DNA from: Methylophilus medardensis | GTDB taxonomy: Bacteria > Pseudomonadota > Gammaproteobacteria > Burkholderiales > Methylophilaceae | Reading direction: 5' to 3' (one strand) | Assembly (NCBI RefSeq): GCF_006363915.1 | Contig: NZ_CP040946.1 | DNA: 64,000 nucleotides | Part shown: positions 35,245-43,459 of the stretch, one piece after another | Layout of the letters: every line of letters begins with the position of its first letter | Position numbering within the stretch: position 1 is the stretch's first letter | Program-made: the position numbers and the translations under genes | Notes under the pieces: model-generated | The model's input: the letters and a program-made list of their open reading frames with translations, nothing else | Told to the model about the DNA's origin: nothing | The model's database searches: none

Positions 35245-35517
35245 GTGAATAAATCAGAATTGATAGATCATATAGCAAGTGCTGCTGGTATTTCTAAAGC
35301 CGCTGCGGCTCGTGCTCTGGATGCAACAACTGAAGCTATTTCCGGCGCATTAAAAAAAGGTGATCTGGTGACCTTGATTGGTTTTGGTACATTCTATGTA
35401 GGTGAGCGTTCTGCCCGTTCTGGCCGTAATCCTCGTACCGGCGCAACAATTAACATTAAAGCTGCTAAATCTCCTAAATTTAGGGCTGGTAAAGGTCTTA
35501 AAGATGCTGTAAACTAG
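35245..35517 (+). CDS. hupB: DNA-binding protein HU-beta
   Basis: A 90-residue nucleoid protein that bends DNA as a dimer. It shows MNKSELIDHIA, GFGTFYVGERSARSGRNP (the signature with the DNA-intercalating arm RNPRTG) and the terminal FRAGKGLKDAVN. The start is GTG at 35245, eleven bases after TAGGGG. It has its own strong promoter and may run on into the tRNA-Val gene 60 bases downstream; the gap contains two hairpins but no T tract. Confidence 0.97.
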   Translation: MNKSELIDHIASAAGISKAAAARALDATTEAISGALKKGDLVTLIGFGTFYVGERSARSGRNPRTGATINIKAAKSPKFRAGKGLKDAVN

Positions 35518-35577
35518 CATTCTTTGGTTGAGCAAGAACAGTGCTTGACCAGTAGTAGCAACACCAGTGGTTGTTAC

Positions 35578-35653
35578 GGGTGCTTAGCTCAGTTGGTAGA
35601 GCGTCGCCCTTACAAGGCGAATGTCAGCGGTTCGACCCCGTTAGCACCCACCA
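35578..35653 (+). tRNA. tRNA-Val (UAC anticodon)
   Basis: 76 bases with encoded CCA. Acceptor GGGTGCT/AGCACCC, D arm GCTCAGTTGGTAGAGC, anticodon stem CGCCC/GGGCG-like closing loop TTACAAG with anticodon TAC, T loop TTCGACC. Confidence 0.95.
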
Positions 35654-35660
35654 AACAAAT

Positions 35661-35697
35661 AAAATTAAGAGTGCGAGGTATGCGCTCTTAATTTTTT
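35661..35697 (+). terminator. Terminator after tRNA-Val
   Basis: Stem AATTAAGAGTGC/GCGCTCTTAATT (one G-T pair) with loop near GAGGTAT, followed by TTTT. Confidence 0.8.
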
Positions 35698-35768
35698 AAG
35701 TGACTCAGTACTTAAGAATTCACTTTAACAAGTTGATCTAAGTGCTGATTAATAAGTAAAAAAATTAG

Positions 35769-35796
35769 TTGATTTTATAAAAAACGATGTTATAAT
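35769..35796 (+). promoter_or_regulatory. Promoter of tRNA-Asp
   Basis: TTGATT (35769-35774) and TATAAT (35791-35796) with a 16-base gap, 20 bases before the tRNA. Confidence 0.7.
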
Positions 35797-35815
35797 TTCG
35801 GCTTATTGATTACCG

Positions 35816-35892
35816 GGAGCGGTAGTTCAGTTGGTTAGAATACCGGCCTGTCACGCCGGGGGTCGCGGGTTCGAGTCCCGTCCGCTCCGCCA
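35816..35892 (+). tRNA. tRNA-Asp (GUC anticodon)
   Basis: 77 bases with encoded CCA. Acceptor GGAGCGG/CCGCTCC, anticodon stem CCGGC/GCCGG with loop CTGTCAC and anticodon GTC, T loop TTCGAGT. GUN-anticodon tRNAs are the targets of queuosine modification; queD and queF occur later in the window. Confidence 0.96.
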
Positions 35893-35896
35893 AAAT

Positions 35897-35931
35897 AAAG
35901 GCCCTGATATTTATCAGGGCCTTTTTCTTTT
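35897..35931 (+). terminator. Terminator after tRNA-Asp
   Basis: Stem AAAGGCCCTGA/TCAGGGCCTTT with loop TATTTA, then TTCTTTT. Confidence 0.88.
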
Positions 35932-35951
35932 CTAGTAACTCAGCATACTCT

Positions 35952-36044
35952 GTCTAAACATCGTTTGTATGCTGCGCTCGATGTCTGAACATCGTTTGTA
36001 TGCTGCGCTCGATGTCTGAACATCGTTTGCATGCTGCGCTCGAT
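35952..36044. repeat. Three tandem copies of a 31-base unit
   Basis: Units at 35952-35982, 35983-36013 and 36014-36044. Copies one and two differ by one base (A for G at unit position 5) and copy three has C for T at position 16. Each junction creates the dyad CGATGT-CTGA-ACATCG (35979-35994 and 36010-36025). The rest of 35932-36271 holds no convincing gene; a TATAGT box at 36230-36235 may serve ppiD. Confidence 0.9.
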
Positions 36045-36271
36045 TTTATGACTGCATGGATTGCATGGTTGATCAAGATCATCCTTTTAAGCTTTCACAA
36101 GCGCTATTGTTATTGGCCAAAACATCATGCGTTCAACATTATCAAGCTAAGTAAATTGCGTGGGCACTTGCAACGCTTTTACACCGCACTGGTCTATGCT
36201 TCAATACGGCGTATTTGGCGGGTTTATGGTATAGTTTGCCGTTGAAAAAATCAGGTAACGGAAACGATAAA

Positions 36272-38170
36272 ATGTTGGAAGCATTAAGAAAATACACGCA
36301 AGGATGGATGGCAAAAATCATTCTGGCACTGATTGTGGTGCCGTTTGCATTGTTTGGGATTGACTCTTATTTGAACCAGGCAGGCGGGCAGGTGGCTGTG
36401 GCTAAAGTCGATGGCCACAAAATCTCATTACAAGAGTTTTCTAACTCGGTTGAGAATGCACGTAACTACATGCAGTCGCAGGGGCAAAAAGTTGATCCCG
36501 CGATGTTAGAAAGTCCTGCTTTCAAGCAGTCGGTGCTTGACGGGATAATCACTCGCCGTTTGGTAGAAAGTGCTATTCAGGACTATCGCTTTAAAATTAG
36601 TGATGAGCAATTGAGTCAACACGTGCTGGGTATGCCTGAGTTTCAGACCAACGGTAAATTTTCTGAAGAGACTTACAATCAGCTGTTAACCCAAAACAAA
36701 CTGACCCCTGCCAAGTTTGAGCAAAGCGTACGCAAGGATCTGGCTGTGCAGCAAGTACGTGATGGGTTGGCTAATCTGGTATTCATGCCTAAAAAAGTGG
36801 CTGAGCAATCATTGATGTCAGAGTTTGAGCAACGAGAAGTGACTGTCGTTGATGTTAAGGCTGCGGATTTTATCAATCAGGTGACTGTGACACCAGCGCA
36901 GGTTCAAGCTTACTACAACCAGCACAAAACAAAATTTATTGCCCCGGCAAAAGTGAAGTTGCAATTTGCGCTACTAACCGCTGCAGGATTGATGTCGCAG
37001 GTAAATGTGACTGACGAGGAAGTAAAACAGTTTTATGACGAAAATGCCGCTAAGTTACAGGGCGATGAACAGCGTCAAGCCAGTCATATCTTGATTGGAT
37101 TTAGTAGTTCTGCAACGCCCGCTGAAAAAGCGGCTGCCAAAGATAAAGCTGAGGGCATTCTTAAGCAAGTGAAAGCCAATCCAAAAAGCTTCGAGAAACT
37201 GGCCATTGAAAACTCACAGGATACCGGCTCAGCGAGCAAAGGTGGCGACTTAGGCAGTTTTGGTCGCGGTGCGATGGTGAAGCCATTTGAAGATGCAGCT
37301 TTCTCAATGAAAGTGGGTGATATCAGTAACTTGGTAGAGTCAGAGTTTGGTTATCACATCATCAAGTTGACTGGAATCACTGGTGAATCTTCAGACTTTG
37401 CCTCTGTGAAGTTGAAGTTAAAAGCTGAGTTGCTGTTCCAAAAAGCACAAGCCAAATATGCTGAATTGGCTGACGATTTTGGCAATACGGTGTATGAGCA
37501 ATCTGGCAGTCTGGACCCCGTCGCTAAAAAGTTTAACGTGCAAGTGCAAACTTCCCCGGCCATGAGCAAAGAAGAAATCACTAAGTTCTTTAAGAGCGAT
37601 CGTTTTGCAAGTTTAGTGTTCTCGGATGAAGTGTTAAAAGAGAAACGCAATACTGAAGCGGTAGAAGTCTCACCAAATAATTTGGTGGCTGGTCGTATTG
37701 TCGAATATACGCCGGAAGCGCCTCGCAGCTTTGACGAGGTGAAAGGGCCTATCGAGACCTTGTTGAAAGCAGAAGCAGCGAGCAAGCTAGCACAGCAAAA
37801 GGGCGAGGCCTTGTTAGCCGATCTTAAAACTGGCAAAGCGGTGAATGCTGACTGGATTACGCCAGTGACTATTGATCGCAGAAATGCCCAAGGCTTGAGT
37901 GACGGCGTAATGAAGCATGTATTTAAAGTGAGTTCACATACATTGCCAGCTTATTATGGCTTTAATGAGACGAACAAAGGCTATACCGTGATTAAAGTGA
38001 TTGCGGTGACACAGAAGCTCAAGGATCAACCGGACGTCGCTGAGAGAGCGTTTAAAGCGTATCAGGCTGCCCTGGGGGATGAAATGTCGCATGCCTATGT
38101 CGGCTCCCTCAAGGCCAAGAAAGATATTCAATTCAACGCAAAAGTATTGTTATCTAAAACAAACGAATAA
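36272..38170 (+). CDS. ppiD: Periplasmic chaperone / peptidyl-prolyl isomerase PpiD-like
   Basis: A 632-residue inner-membrane-anchored chaperone at the exit of the Sec translocon. The N terminus has a single TM segment (IILALIVVPFALFGIDSYL) followed by a SurA-like chaperone region; the PPIC-type parvulin domain lies at about 265-365 (ASHILIGF, GGDLGSFGRGAMVKPFEDAAF, FGYHIIKLTGI). The ATG at 36272 gives the standard MLEALRKYTQGWMAKI; upstream in-frame codons fall in the promoter. It comes last in the tig-clpPX-lon-hupB-ppiD block, as in Escherichia coli, and ends in a strong terminator. Confidence 0.95.
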   Translation: MLEALRKYTQGWMAKIILALIVVPFALFGIDSYLNQAGGQVAVAKVDGHKISLQEFSNSVENARNYMQSQGQKVDPAMLESPAFKQSVLDGIITRRLVESAIQDYRFKISDEQLSQHVLGMPEFQTNGKFSEETYNQLLTQNKLTPAKFEQSVRKDLAVQQVRDGLANLVFMPKKVAEQSLMSEFEQREVTVVDVKAADFINQVTVTPAQVQAYYNQHKTKFIAPAKVKLQFALLTAAGLMSQVNVTDEEVKQFYDENAAKLQGDEQRQASHILIGFSSSATPAEKAAAKDKAEGILKQVKANPKSFEKLAIENSQDTGSASKGGDLGSFGRGAMVKPFEDAAFSMKVGDISNLVESEFGYHIIKLTGITGESSDFASVKLKLKAELLFQKAQAKYAELADDFGNTVYEQSGSLDPVAKKFNVQVQTSPAMSKEEITKFFKSDRFASLVFSDEVLKEKRNTEAVEVSPNNLVAGRIVEYTPEAPRSFDEVKGPIETLLKAEAASKLAQQKGEALLADLKTGKAVNADWITPVTIDRRNAQGLSDGVMKHVFKVSSHTLPAYYGFNETNKGYTVIKVIAVTQKLKDQPDVAERAFKAYQAALGDEMSHAYVGSLKAKKDIQFNAKVLLSKTNE

Positions 38171-38185
38171 CTTCGAACCGTAAGA

Positions 38186-38215
38186 TAAAAAGGAGGGCTT
38201 AGCCCTCCTTTTTTG
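38186..38215. terminator. Bidirectional terminator after ppiD
   Basis: Stem AAAAAGGAGGGC/GCCCTCCTTTTT with loop TTA, shared with the convergent DUF1294 gene. Confidence 0.88.
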
Positions 38216-38239
38216 TTGTCAATGCTTGCAAAAATTGAA

Positions 38240-38536
38240 TCAAAGCAAAGTACGCCCTAAATCATGCTCTGCAATGAGCCATGCAATTGCTGCACAGTGT
38301 AGTAAAACGGTTAGCCAAAAAACCACTTTAAAAACACGTTTTTGTGTTTTGTGGCGAAACAGTTGTTGGGCCACGATAGCGCCCGGCCACCCTCCGAGCA
38401 ACGCTAAGAGATGAAGCGTTGTTTCAGAGACACGCCTTTCTTTCTGGCGGGCCGCTCGTTTATCTAGATAATAAACAATGATGGTGATTAAGTTTAATAA
38501 TAGATAAAAACAAAATAACCATGCTGGCAGTGACAT
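38240..38536 (-). CDS. DUF1294 membrane protein
   Basis: A 98-residue inner-membrane protein with two or three hydrophobic segments (WLFCFYLLLNLITIIVYY; VFKVVFWLTVLLHCAAIAWL). The family signature is present: YYLDKRAA, RVSETTLHLLALLGGWPGA and RHKTQKRVF. In longer relatives this domain is fused to a cold-shock domain; here it stands alone. Function is unknown. The ATG at 38536 is the only sensible start. Confidence 0.88.
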   Translation of the reverse strand: MSLPAWLFCFYLLLNLITIIVYYLDKRAARQKERRVSETTLHLLALLGGWPGAIVAQQLFRHKTQKRVFKVVFWLTVLLHCAAIAWLIAEHDLGRTLL

Positions 38537-39001
38537 GTGAATCGTAGAGTTCCTCTGGTAGCATTCGGTGTATGCATTAAACGCTGCATAAAGGGCAAAG
38601 GTCGCATGCGAATGGGTTTATTCAACTTGCTGAGTCTTGAAAGGATTGGTCTTTAGCCATCACTACCTAGTGCCAGCAAACATTCAAATGTGGTCGTTAA
38701 AATGTGAATGATGAGCTCGGCTCTAATGAGTCATTATTGAAACCTTAGGACCCAGAGCCTTACGCGACAATCTACTATAAAAATTTTATAATCATTTAAT
38801 ATATTATTCATTAAAAAATTTAATAACTATTTAATTCATATATTTATGATTTTTTCGTACACCTTAAAAATAATATTTTAATTATTTTATGCGCCTTTAA
38901 AGTCCGCACTTATTAGATGATTCAAAGCTGAACAGTTTTTTAAACGCGCTCGCTCGTTTTGAAGTCAGCGCATTCATACTGATGCAGAGTCTCATATTCG
39001 T
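38537..39001. other. Gene-free region with an extremely AT-rich core
   Basis: No open reading frame of note. About 38770-38890 is mostly A and T, with several TATAAT-like boxes on both strands (for example CTATAAAAAT near 38773 and TTTTATAATCAT near 38785). Unlike its neighbours, it looks like a nucleoid-protein binding tract or the promoter of an unannotated RNA that would end at the 39002-39036 terminator. Confidence 0.5.
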
Positions 39002-39036
39002 AAAAAAAGCCTGAATCTTTCGATGCAGGCTTTTTT
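39002..39036. terminator. Bidirectional terminator beyond fabI
   Basis: Stem AAAAAGCCTG/CAGGCTTTTT with a 12-base loop, 18 bases after the fabI stop codon. The T run on the plus strand would also end a transcript coming from the left. Confidence 0.8.
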
Positions 39037-39053
39037 GCGTTTTAGGTCTGAAT

Positions 39054-39839
39054 TTAATCGATCTGACCTGCAGCAGTAATGTTCATTCCGCCGTCTACAT
39101 AAGTAATTTCACCCGTTACACCTGAAGCCAAATCACTGCAAAGGAAGGCAGCAACGTTACCGACTTCATCAATGGTGACATTACGGCGCAACGCGGCATG
39201 TTTCTCGTTAAAACCAATCATTTTGTCGAAGTCTGCAATGCCTGAAGCAGCCAATGTTTTGATTGGACCTGCAGACACCGCATTGACGCGGATACCGCGT
39301 GGACCCAAACTCTGGGCCAGGTAGCGGACATTGGCTTCAAGGCTTGCTTTTGCAACACCCATCACGTTGTAGTTGGGCATGGTGCGCTCAGCGCCCAGAT
39401 AACTCAACGTGAGTAAGCTGCCGTTGCGACCTTGCATCATCGGATACGCAGCTTTCGCCATCGCAGAAAAGCTATACGAGCTGATGTCATGCGCGATGTG
39501 AAAATATTCACGACTGATATTGTCGAGATAGTCGCCAGCCAAGGCTACTTTTGGCACAAATGCGATGGAGTGAACCAAACCGTCCAAGCCATCCCAGACT
39601 TTGGCTAGCTCAACGAATAGGTTGTCGATTTGTGTGTCTTCTGCCACATCACATGGCAAGACGATATTCGATTCGAAGTCGGCAGCTAAATCACGCACAC
39701 GGTTTTCGTGTTTGTCGACTTGATAGGTGAATGCCAGCTCAGCGCCTTGACGCTTCATTGCGGCGGCAATGCCATAAGCAATTGATCGGTTGCTTAGCAG
39801 ACCGGCAATCAGAATTTTTTTTCCAGCAAGAAATGCCAT
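39054..39839 (-). CDS. fabI: Enoyl-[acyl-carrier-protein] reductase (NADH)
   Basis: Last reduction step of each fatty acid elongation cycle. The 261-residue short-chain reductase has the FabI form of the nucleotide site (GLLSNRSIAYGIA), and LSYLGAERTMPNYNVMGVAKASLEANVRYLA, given here in two halves, contains Y147, Y157 and K164 of the Y-x6-Y-x6-K site. The ATG has CAGGAA five bases upstream. It is the last gene of a unit that includes Opp-type transporter genes, 36 bases after the permease. Confidence 0.97.
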   Translation of the reverse strand: MAFLAGKKILIAGLLSNRSIAYGIAAAMKRQGAELAFTYQVDKHENRVRDLAADFESNIVLPCDVAEDTQIDNLFVELAKVWDGLDGLVHSIAFVPKVALAGDYLDNISREYFHIAHDISSYSFSAMAKAAYPMMQGRNGSLLTLSYLGAERTMPNYNVMGVAKASLEANVRYLAQSLGPRGIRVNAVSAGPIKTLAASGIADFDKMIGFNEKHAALRRNVTIDEVGNVAAFLCSDLASGVTGEITYVDGGMNITAAGQID

Positions 39840-39875
39840 GCTTGTTCCTGTTTGGTAGGTAGTTAGTTAAATCGG

Positions 39876-40700
39876 TTAGCGTGTGGAGTTGGCGCGCGGG
39901 TCAAACACGTCACGCAAACCTTCGCCGAGCAGATTATACCCTAACACAGTAATTAATATGGCAAGTCCGGGGTAGAGCGACAGCCACCAAGCAAACTGGA
40001 TATATTCTTTGCCATCTGTCAGGATGTTGCCCCAAGAAGCTTGCGGAGGCTGCACGCCTAGACCAAGAAAGCTCAACCCAGATTCGAGCAATACGGCGCT
40101 GGCGATGCCCAGCACCACGCTGACCAGTACGGGTGTCATACTGTTTGGCAGGCAGTGTTTAAAGATGATACGCCAATCACGCGCACCCAGTGCGGAGGAC
40201 GCCGTGACAAATTCCCGTTGCGTCAAACTCAGAAACTCTGCTCGGACCAAGCGGGTGACGCTCATCCAGGAGGTCAGACCAATGACAATCATCACGTTAG
40301 TAATTGATGGGCTTAAAAACGCAATCACCGCCAGAATCAAGAAAAAGCTCGGGATGGATAGCATAATGTCGACTAGACGCATAATTAGCGTGTCTACCCA
40401 ACCACGATAGTAGCCCGCCAGTGCGCCGAGGATCACGCCGATGACGGTAGAAATGCCGACCGCGACCAGTCCGACCAGTAAGGATACGCGTCCGCCAAAC
40501 AGCATGCGGCTCCAGACATCACGGCCTAAACCGTCCGTGCCCATCCAATGTTCGCCTGAAGGTGCGACTAGAATTTGTTTGACTTGAATCGCATCCGGGT
40601 CATAAGGCGCAATCCAGGGGGCAAGCAAGGCCAGCAATAAAATAATGCCAATCAGACACAGTCCGCTAAGTGCTAAAGGGTTTTGCAAGATTTTTCGCAT
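39876..40700 (-). CDS. ABC transporter permease, OppC-like
   Basis: A 274-residue inner-membrane permease of the peptide/nickel class. It has the OppC N-terminal segment (LSGLCLIGIILLLALLAPWIAPYDPD), a GTDGLGRDVWSRMLFGGRVSL block, and the cytoplasmic EAA-like loop around VTASSALGARDWRIIFKHCLPN that docks onto the ATPase. It starts 13 bases after the OppB-like gene. No ATPase gene (OppD/OppF type) is present in this operon. Confidence 0.93.
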   Translation of the reverse strand: MRKILQNPLALSGLCLIGIILLLALLAPWIAPYDPDAIQVKQILVAPSGEHWMGTDGLGRDVWSRMLFGGRVSLLVGLVAVGISTVIGVILGALAGYYRGWVDTLIMRLVDIMLSIPSFFLILAVIAFLSPSITNVMIVIGLTSWMSVTRLVRAEFLSLTQREFVTASSALGARDWRIIFKHCLPNSMTPVLVSVVLGIASAVLLESGLSFLGLGVQPPQASWGNILTDGKEYIQFAWWLSLYPGLAILITVLGYNLLGEGLRDVFDPRANSTR

Positions 40701-40713
40701 AAGGGTTTTCTGC

Positions 40714-41739
40714 TTAACGTTGTGGCATTACGCCCCGGCGTAATCGAGGATCGGCCCAAGCGTAAGCGAGATCTGCAAGCAAGTTGCCCATCAAGGTTAG
40801 CGCTGATCCAATCGTTAAGATGCCCATGACCACTGGGAAATCGCGCATCATGACCGCTTCATAAAAAAGCTTACCCATGCCAGGGATAGCGAATATGGTT
40901 TCAGCAATGACCGAACCGCCAATCAAACCCGGTAAAGATAAACCAACCAACGTAATCAGCGGTAGCAGGGCATTGCGAAGCGCGTGGCGATAGGTCACGG
41001 TGCAGTCACTCAGCCCTTTGGCACGTGCGGTGGTGACAAAGTCTTGGCTGAGGACATCCAGCATGCCGTTTTTAACAAACATGGTGACACCGGCCAAGCC
41101 TGTGATTGCCGGAATCACCACTGGCAAAAACAAGTGCATGAGTAGATCCTGAAAACGTTGCCAAGTATCCAGCTGTGCATAATTAAGACTGTGCAAACCA
41201 GAAATCGGGAACCAGGGATGAATCACGCCTAACCAGTACATCAGCAACAGCGACAACCAGAATCCCGGAATAGAAAAACCAATAAAATTAAACAAAGTGA
41301 TCGAGCGGTCTTGCCAATGCCCGTAACGTTTGGCGGCGATCACACCCAGCGGTACCGCCAGGGTAAGTGTAAGCAATAGGCCAATGACATTCATGGTGAG
41401 GGTCACAGGCAGTGCCTCTTGAATCATGCCCGCTGTGGTGTTGCCATCTTTATCCGTCTCTTGCCAAAATACTGGCTTTTGATGGCTAGCAAACGAATGA
41501 CCGAAATCTAAGTGCGCGATACGTTCAAGCCACAAGCCATATTGAACAATGATGGGCTTATCCAAATGGTAGAGCGCGCGTAACTTTTGACGAGACTCTT
41601 CGGATGACTTGGGGTCGAAAGCTGCCTCGGTGCTGGTAATGTCACCTGGTGCCAGATGCATGATAAAAAACGAAATCAGACTGATGCCGATCAACATCGG
41701 TATCATCCATAAAACGCGTCTGATCAGGTAATTTAGCAT
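40714..41739 (-). CDS. ABC transporter permease, OppB-like
   Basis: A 341-residue permease, partner of the OppC-like protein. It begins MLNYLIRRVLWMIPMLIGISLISF, the usual DppB/OppB start, has a large periplasmic loop, and the EAA region DFVTTARAKGLSDCTVTYRHALRNALLPL is seen near residues 235-265 (quoted in part). It starts two bases after the binding-protein gene, so the two are translationally coupled. Confidence 0.93.
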   Translation of the reverse strand: MLNYLIRRVLWMIPMLIGISLISFFIMHLAPGDITSTEAAFDPKSSEESRQKLRALYHLDKPIIVQYGLWLERIAHLDFGHSFASHQKPVFWQETDKDGNTTAGMIQEALPVTLTMNVIGLLLTLTLAVPLGVIAAKRYGHWQDRSITLFNFIGFSIPGFWLSLLLMYWLGVIHPWFPISGLHSLNYAQLDTWQRFQDLLMHLFLPVVIPAITGLAGVTMFVKNGMLDVLSQDFVTTARAKGLSDCTVTYRHALRNALLPLITLVGLSLPGLIGGSVIAETIFAIPGMGKLFYEAVMMRDFPVVMGILTIGSALTLMGNLLADLAYAWADPRLRRGVMPQR

Positions 41740-41741
41740 GC

Positions 41742-43385
41742 TTATTCTGCCTGTATTTGTGGGCGTCTGTAGGGCTCAGGAATAAACCATTTTTGTGAGT
41801 CATAACCCACACCTGCCGGTGGCACCGGGTTCATAATGCCCTGCACGCGCTTGTGTATGGCGGTGAGGCCATAGCCAGCGGAGAGGTAAACCAACGGGCT
41901 GTCCTCATAAAGCACTTTGGCAAATTCATGATAAATATCCATGCGCTTTTCAGGATCAAATTCAAGGCGCCCCTGTTCAAGTAGTTGATCCACAACTGGG
42001 TTGTGATAGCCAATAAAATTAAATTGTCCGGGATTTTGCTGGCTAGAATGCCAGATATTGTATTGGTCAGGGTCTAGCCCTAAGCCCCAACCCATCACCA
42101 CCGCGTCGAAGTCACCAGGCTTAATAAAGTTGGTCAGTAAACTGGCCCATTCCAATGTGCGAATACGCGTATCGATCCCAACTTCTTTTAAGCGACGCTG
42201 AATAATCACCGCCGTTTTTTCACGTTGCTTATTGCCTAGATTGGTCAACATCTCAAAAGACAGTGTTTTGCCGTCACGCTCCACATACCCATCGCCATCG
42301 CTATCTTGATAGCCAGCTTCTGCCAGTAATTGCTTGGCTTTGGCTGGGTCGAATGGGTAGGGGGTCAGTTGCGGATTGCTCCATCGGGTGCCTGGTTTGT
42401 AGGGCGAGGCAATAGCGATTCCTAGGCCTAAATAGACGCCGTCAATAATCTCTTGTTTGTCGATGGCGTAGTTGATCGCTTTGCGTATGCGCACATCGTC
42501 AAAGGGCTTGCGCTTGAGATTAAAGCCGAGGTAAGTGTAACTATTGCCTAATTCTTTATATTGGTTTAATTGAGCTTGTAATGCCGGGCGGGATGGAATG
42601 ATGCGCGCATAAGTGATCGGATCCATGTTCATGCTATCGATGTTATCGGCCATTAATTCAAGAAACTGCGCGGCCGGATCTGGAATAATCCGCTCGACCA
42701 GCGTATCAATATTCGCCGGGCCCAATACTGACTTAGGGTTCTTTTCTAGCTTGAGGTATTCGCCATGTCGCCATTCTTTTAACTGATAATAATGGCTACC
42801 TAATGGTTTTTGCGCAAAGCTAGTGGTGTGAATGTCTTGACCAGCCAATTTGTGTTTAGGCAAGACTTGCAAACTTGCCCAACTTTCTAATGCCGGCGCA
42901 AATGGTTGCGAATAATGCACAATGAATGTTTGTGCATCCGGAGCCTCGGCTTTTGTGACCAACTGGTAATCCGAGGCATACGGGCTGTGTGTTTTTTCAT
43001 CAGTTACCAGTTGCCAGGTGAACAACACATCTTCACTGGTTAATGGTTTGCCATCTGCCCACTGTAGGCCAGATTTTAATTTGAAGGTAATTGTTTTGTT
43101 ATCGGCAGCGACTTGCCACGATTCAGCTAACTCACCGGCCAAATCTAAATTTTGATTGTACTTTAACAGTGAATTAAACAAATACGCGCCAATCGCAAGC
43201 GAGGCAGACTCTCCGGCCACCATGCCTATCATGCTGCTAGGATCTGACGGCATTGCGCTAATCAGTGTGCCACCCGTTTGCGCAGGGGTTATGTGGGCAA
43301 ACGTTTGGTTGTTTTGTCGGCCACTGTCTGCGCCGCAAGCGACGAGCGCGCCACACAACAAGCTGATAATGACACGATGGGTCAT
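41742..43385 (-). CDS. Peptide-type extracellular solute-binding lipoprotein
   Basis: Family 5 binding protein of 547 residues that captures an oligopeptide-like ligand. The start is ATG 43385: MTHRVIISLLCGALVACG is a lipoprotein signal with cysteine at the lipobox. The mature part shows SGLQWADGKPLTSEDVLFTW in the usual place, then the C-terminal pattern of YNIWHSSQQNPGQFNFIGYH. An in-frame ATG 19 codons earlier has no ribosome-binding site. It is followed at once by the two permease genes. The substrate may be cell-wall peptides, since mltD lies directly upstream, but this is an inference. Confidence 0.92.
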   Translation of the reverse strand: MTHRVIISLLCGALVACGADSGRQNNQTFAHITPAQTGGTLISAMPSDPSSMIGMVAGESASLAIGAYLFNSLLKYNQNLDLAGELAESWQVAADNKTITFKLKSGLQWADGKPLTSEDVLFTWQLVTDEKTHSPYASDYQLVTKAEAPDAQTFIVHYSQPFAPALESWASLQVLPKHKLAGQDIHTTSFAQKPLGSHYYQLKEWRHGEYLKLEKNPKSVLGPANIDTLVERIIPDPAAQFLELMADNIDSMNMDPITYARIIPSRPALQAQLNQYKELGNSYTYLGFNLKRKPFDDVRIRKAINYAIDKQEIIDGVYLGLGIAIASPYKPGTRWSNPQLTPYPFDPAKAKQLLAEAGYQDSDGDGYVERDGKTLSFEMLTNLGNKQREKTAVIIQRRLKEVGIDTRIRTLEWASLLTNFIKPGDFDAVVMGWGLGLDPDQYNIWHSSQQNPGQFNFIGYHNPVVDQLLEQGRLEFDPEKRMDIYHEFAKVLYEDSPLVYLSAGYGLTAIHKRVQGIMNPVPPAGVGYDSQKWFIPEPYRRPQIQAE

Positions 43386-43459
43386 TGACGGAAGCCCTGT
43401 CGAGCAAATATAAGGCGTGTCTGACAATAATCGATGCGTCATGGCTTGGCGAGAATGAT

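Noticed and set aside
36069..36082. FNR-like box TTGATCAAGATCAT upstream of ppiD
   Set aside because: One of ten positions is off, it lies about 190 bases from the gene, and no biological reason supports it; a chance match is likely.
36000..36245. 81-codon frame over the 31-base repeats upstream of ppiD
   Set aside because: It starts inside the tandem repeat, has no ribosome-binding site, and the composition (many Ile, His, Tyr and Arg) looks random.
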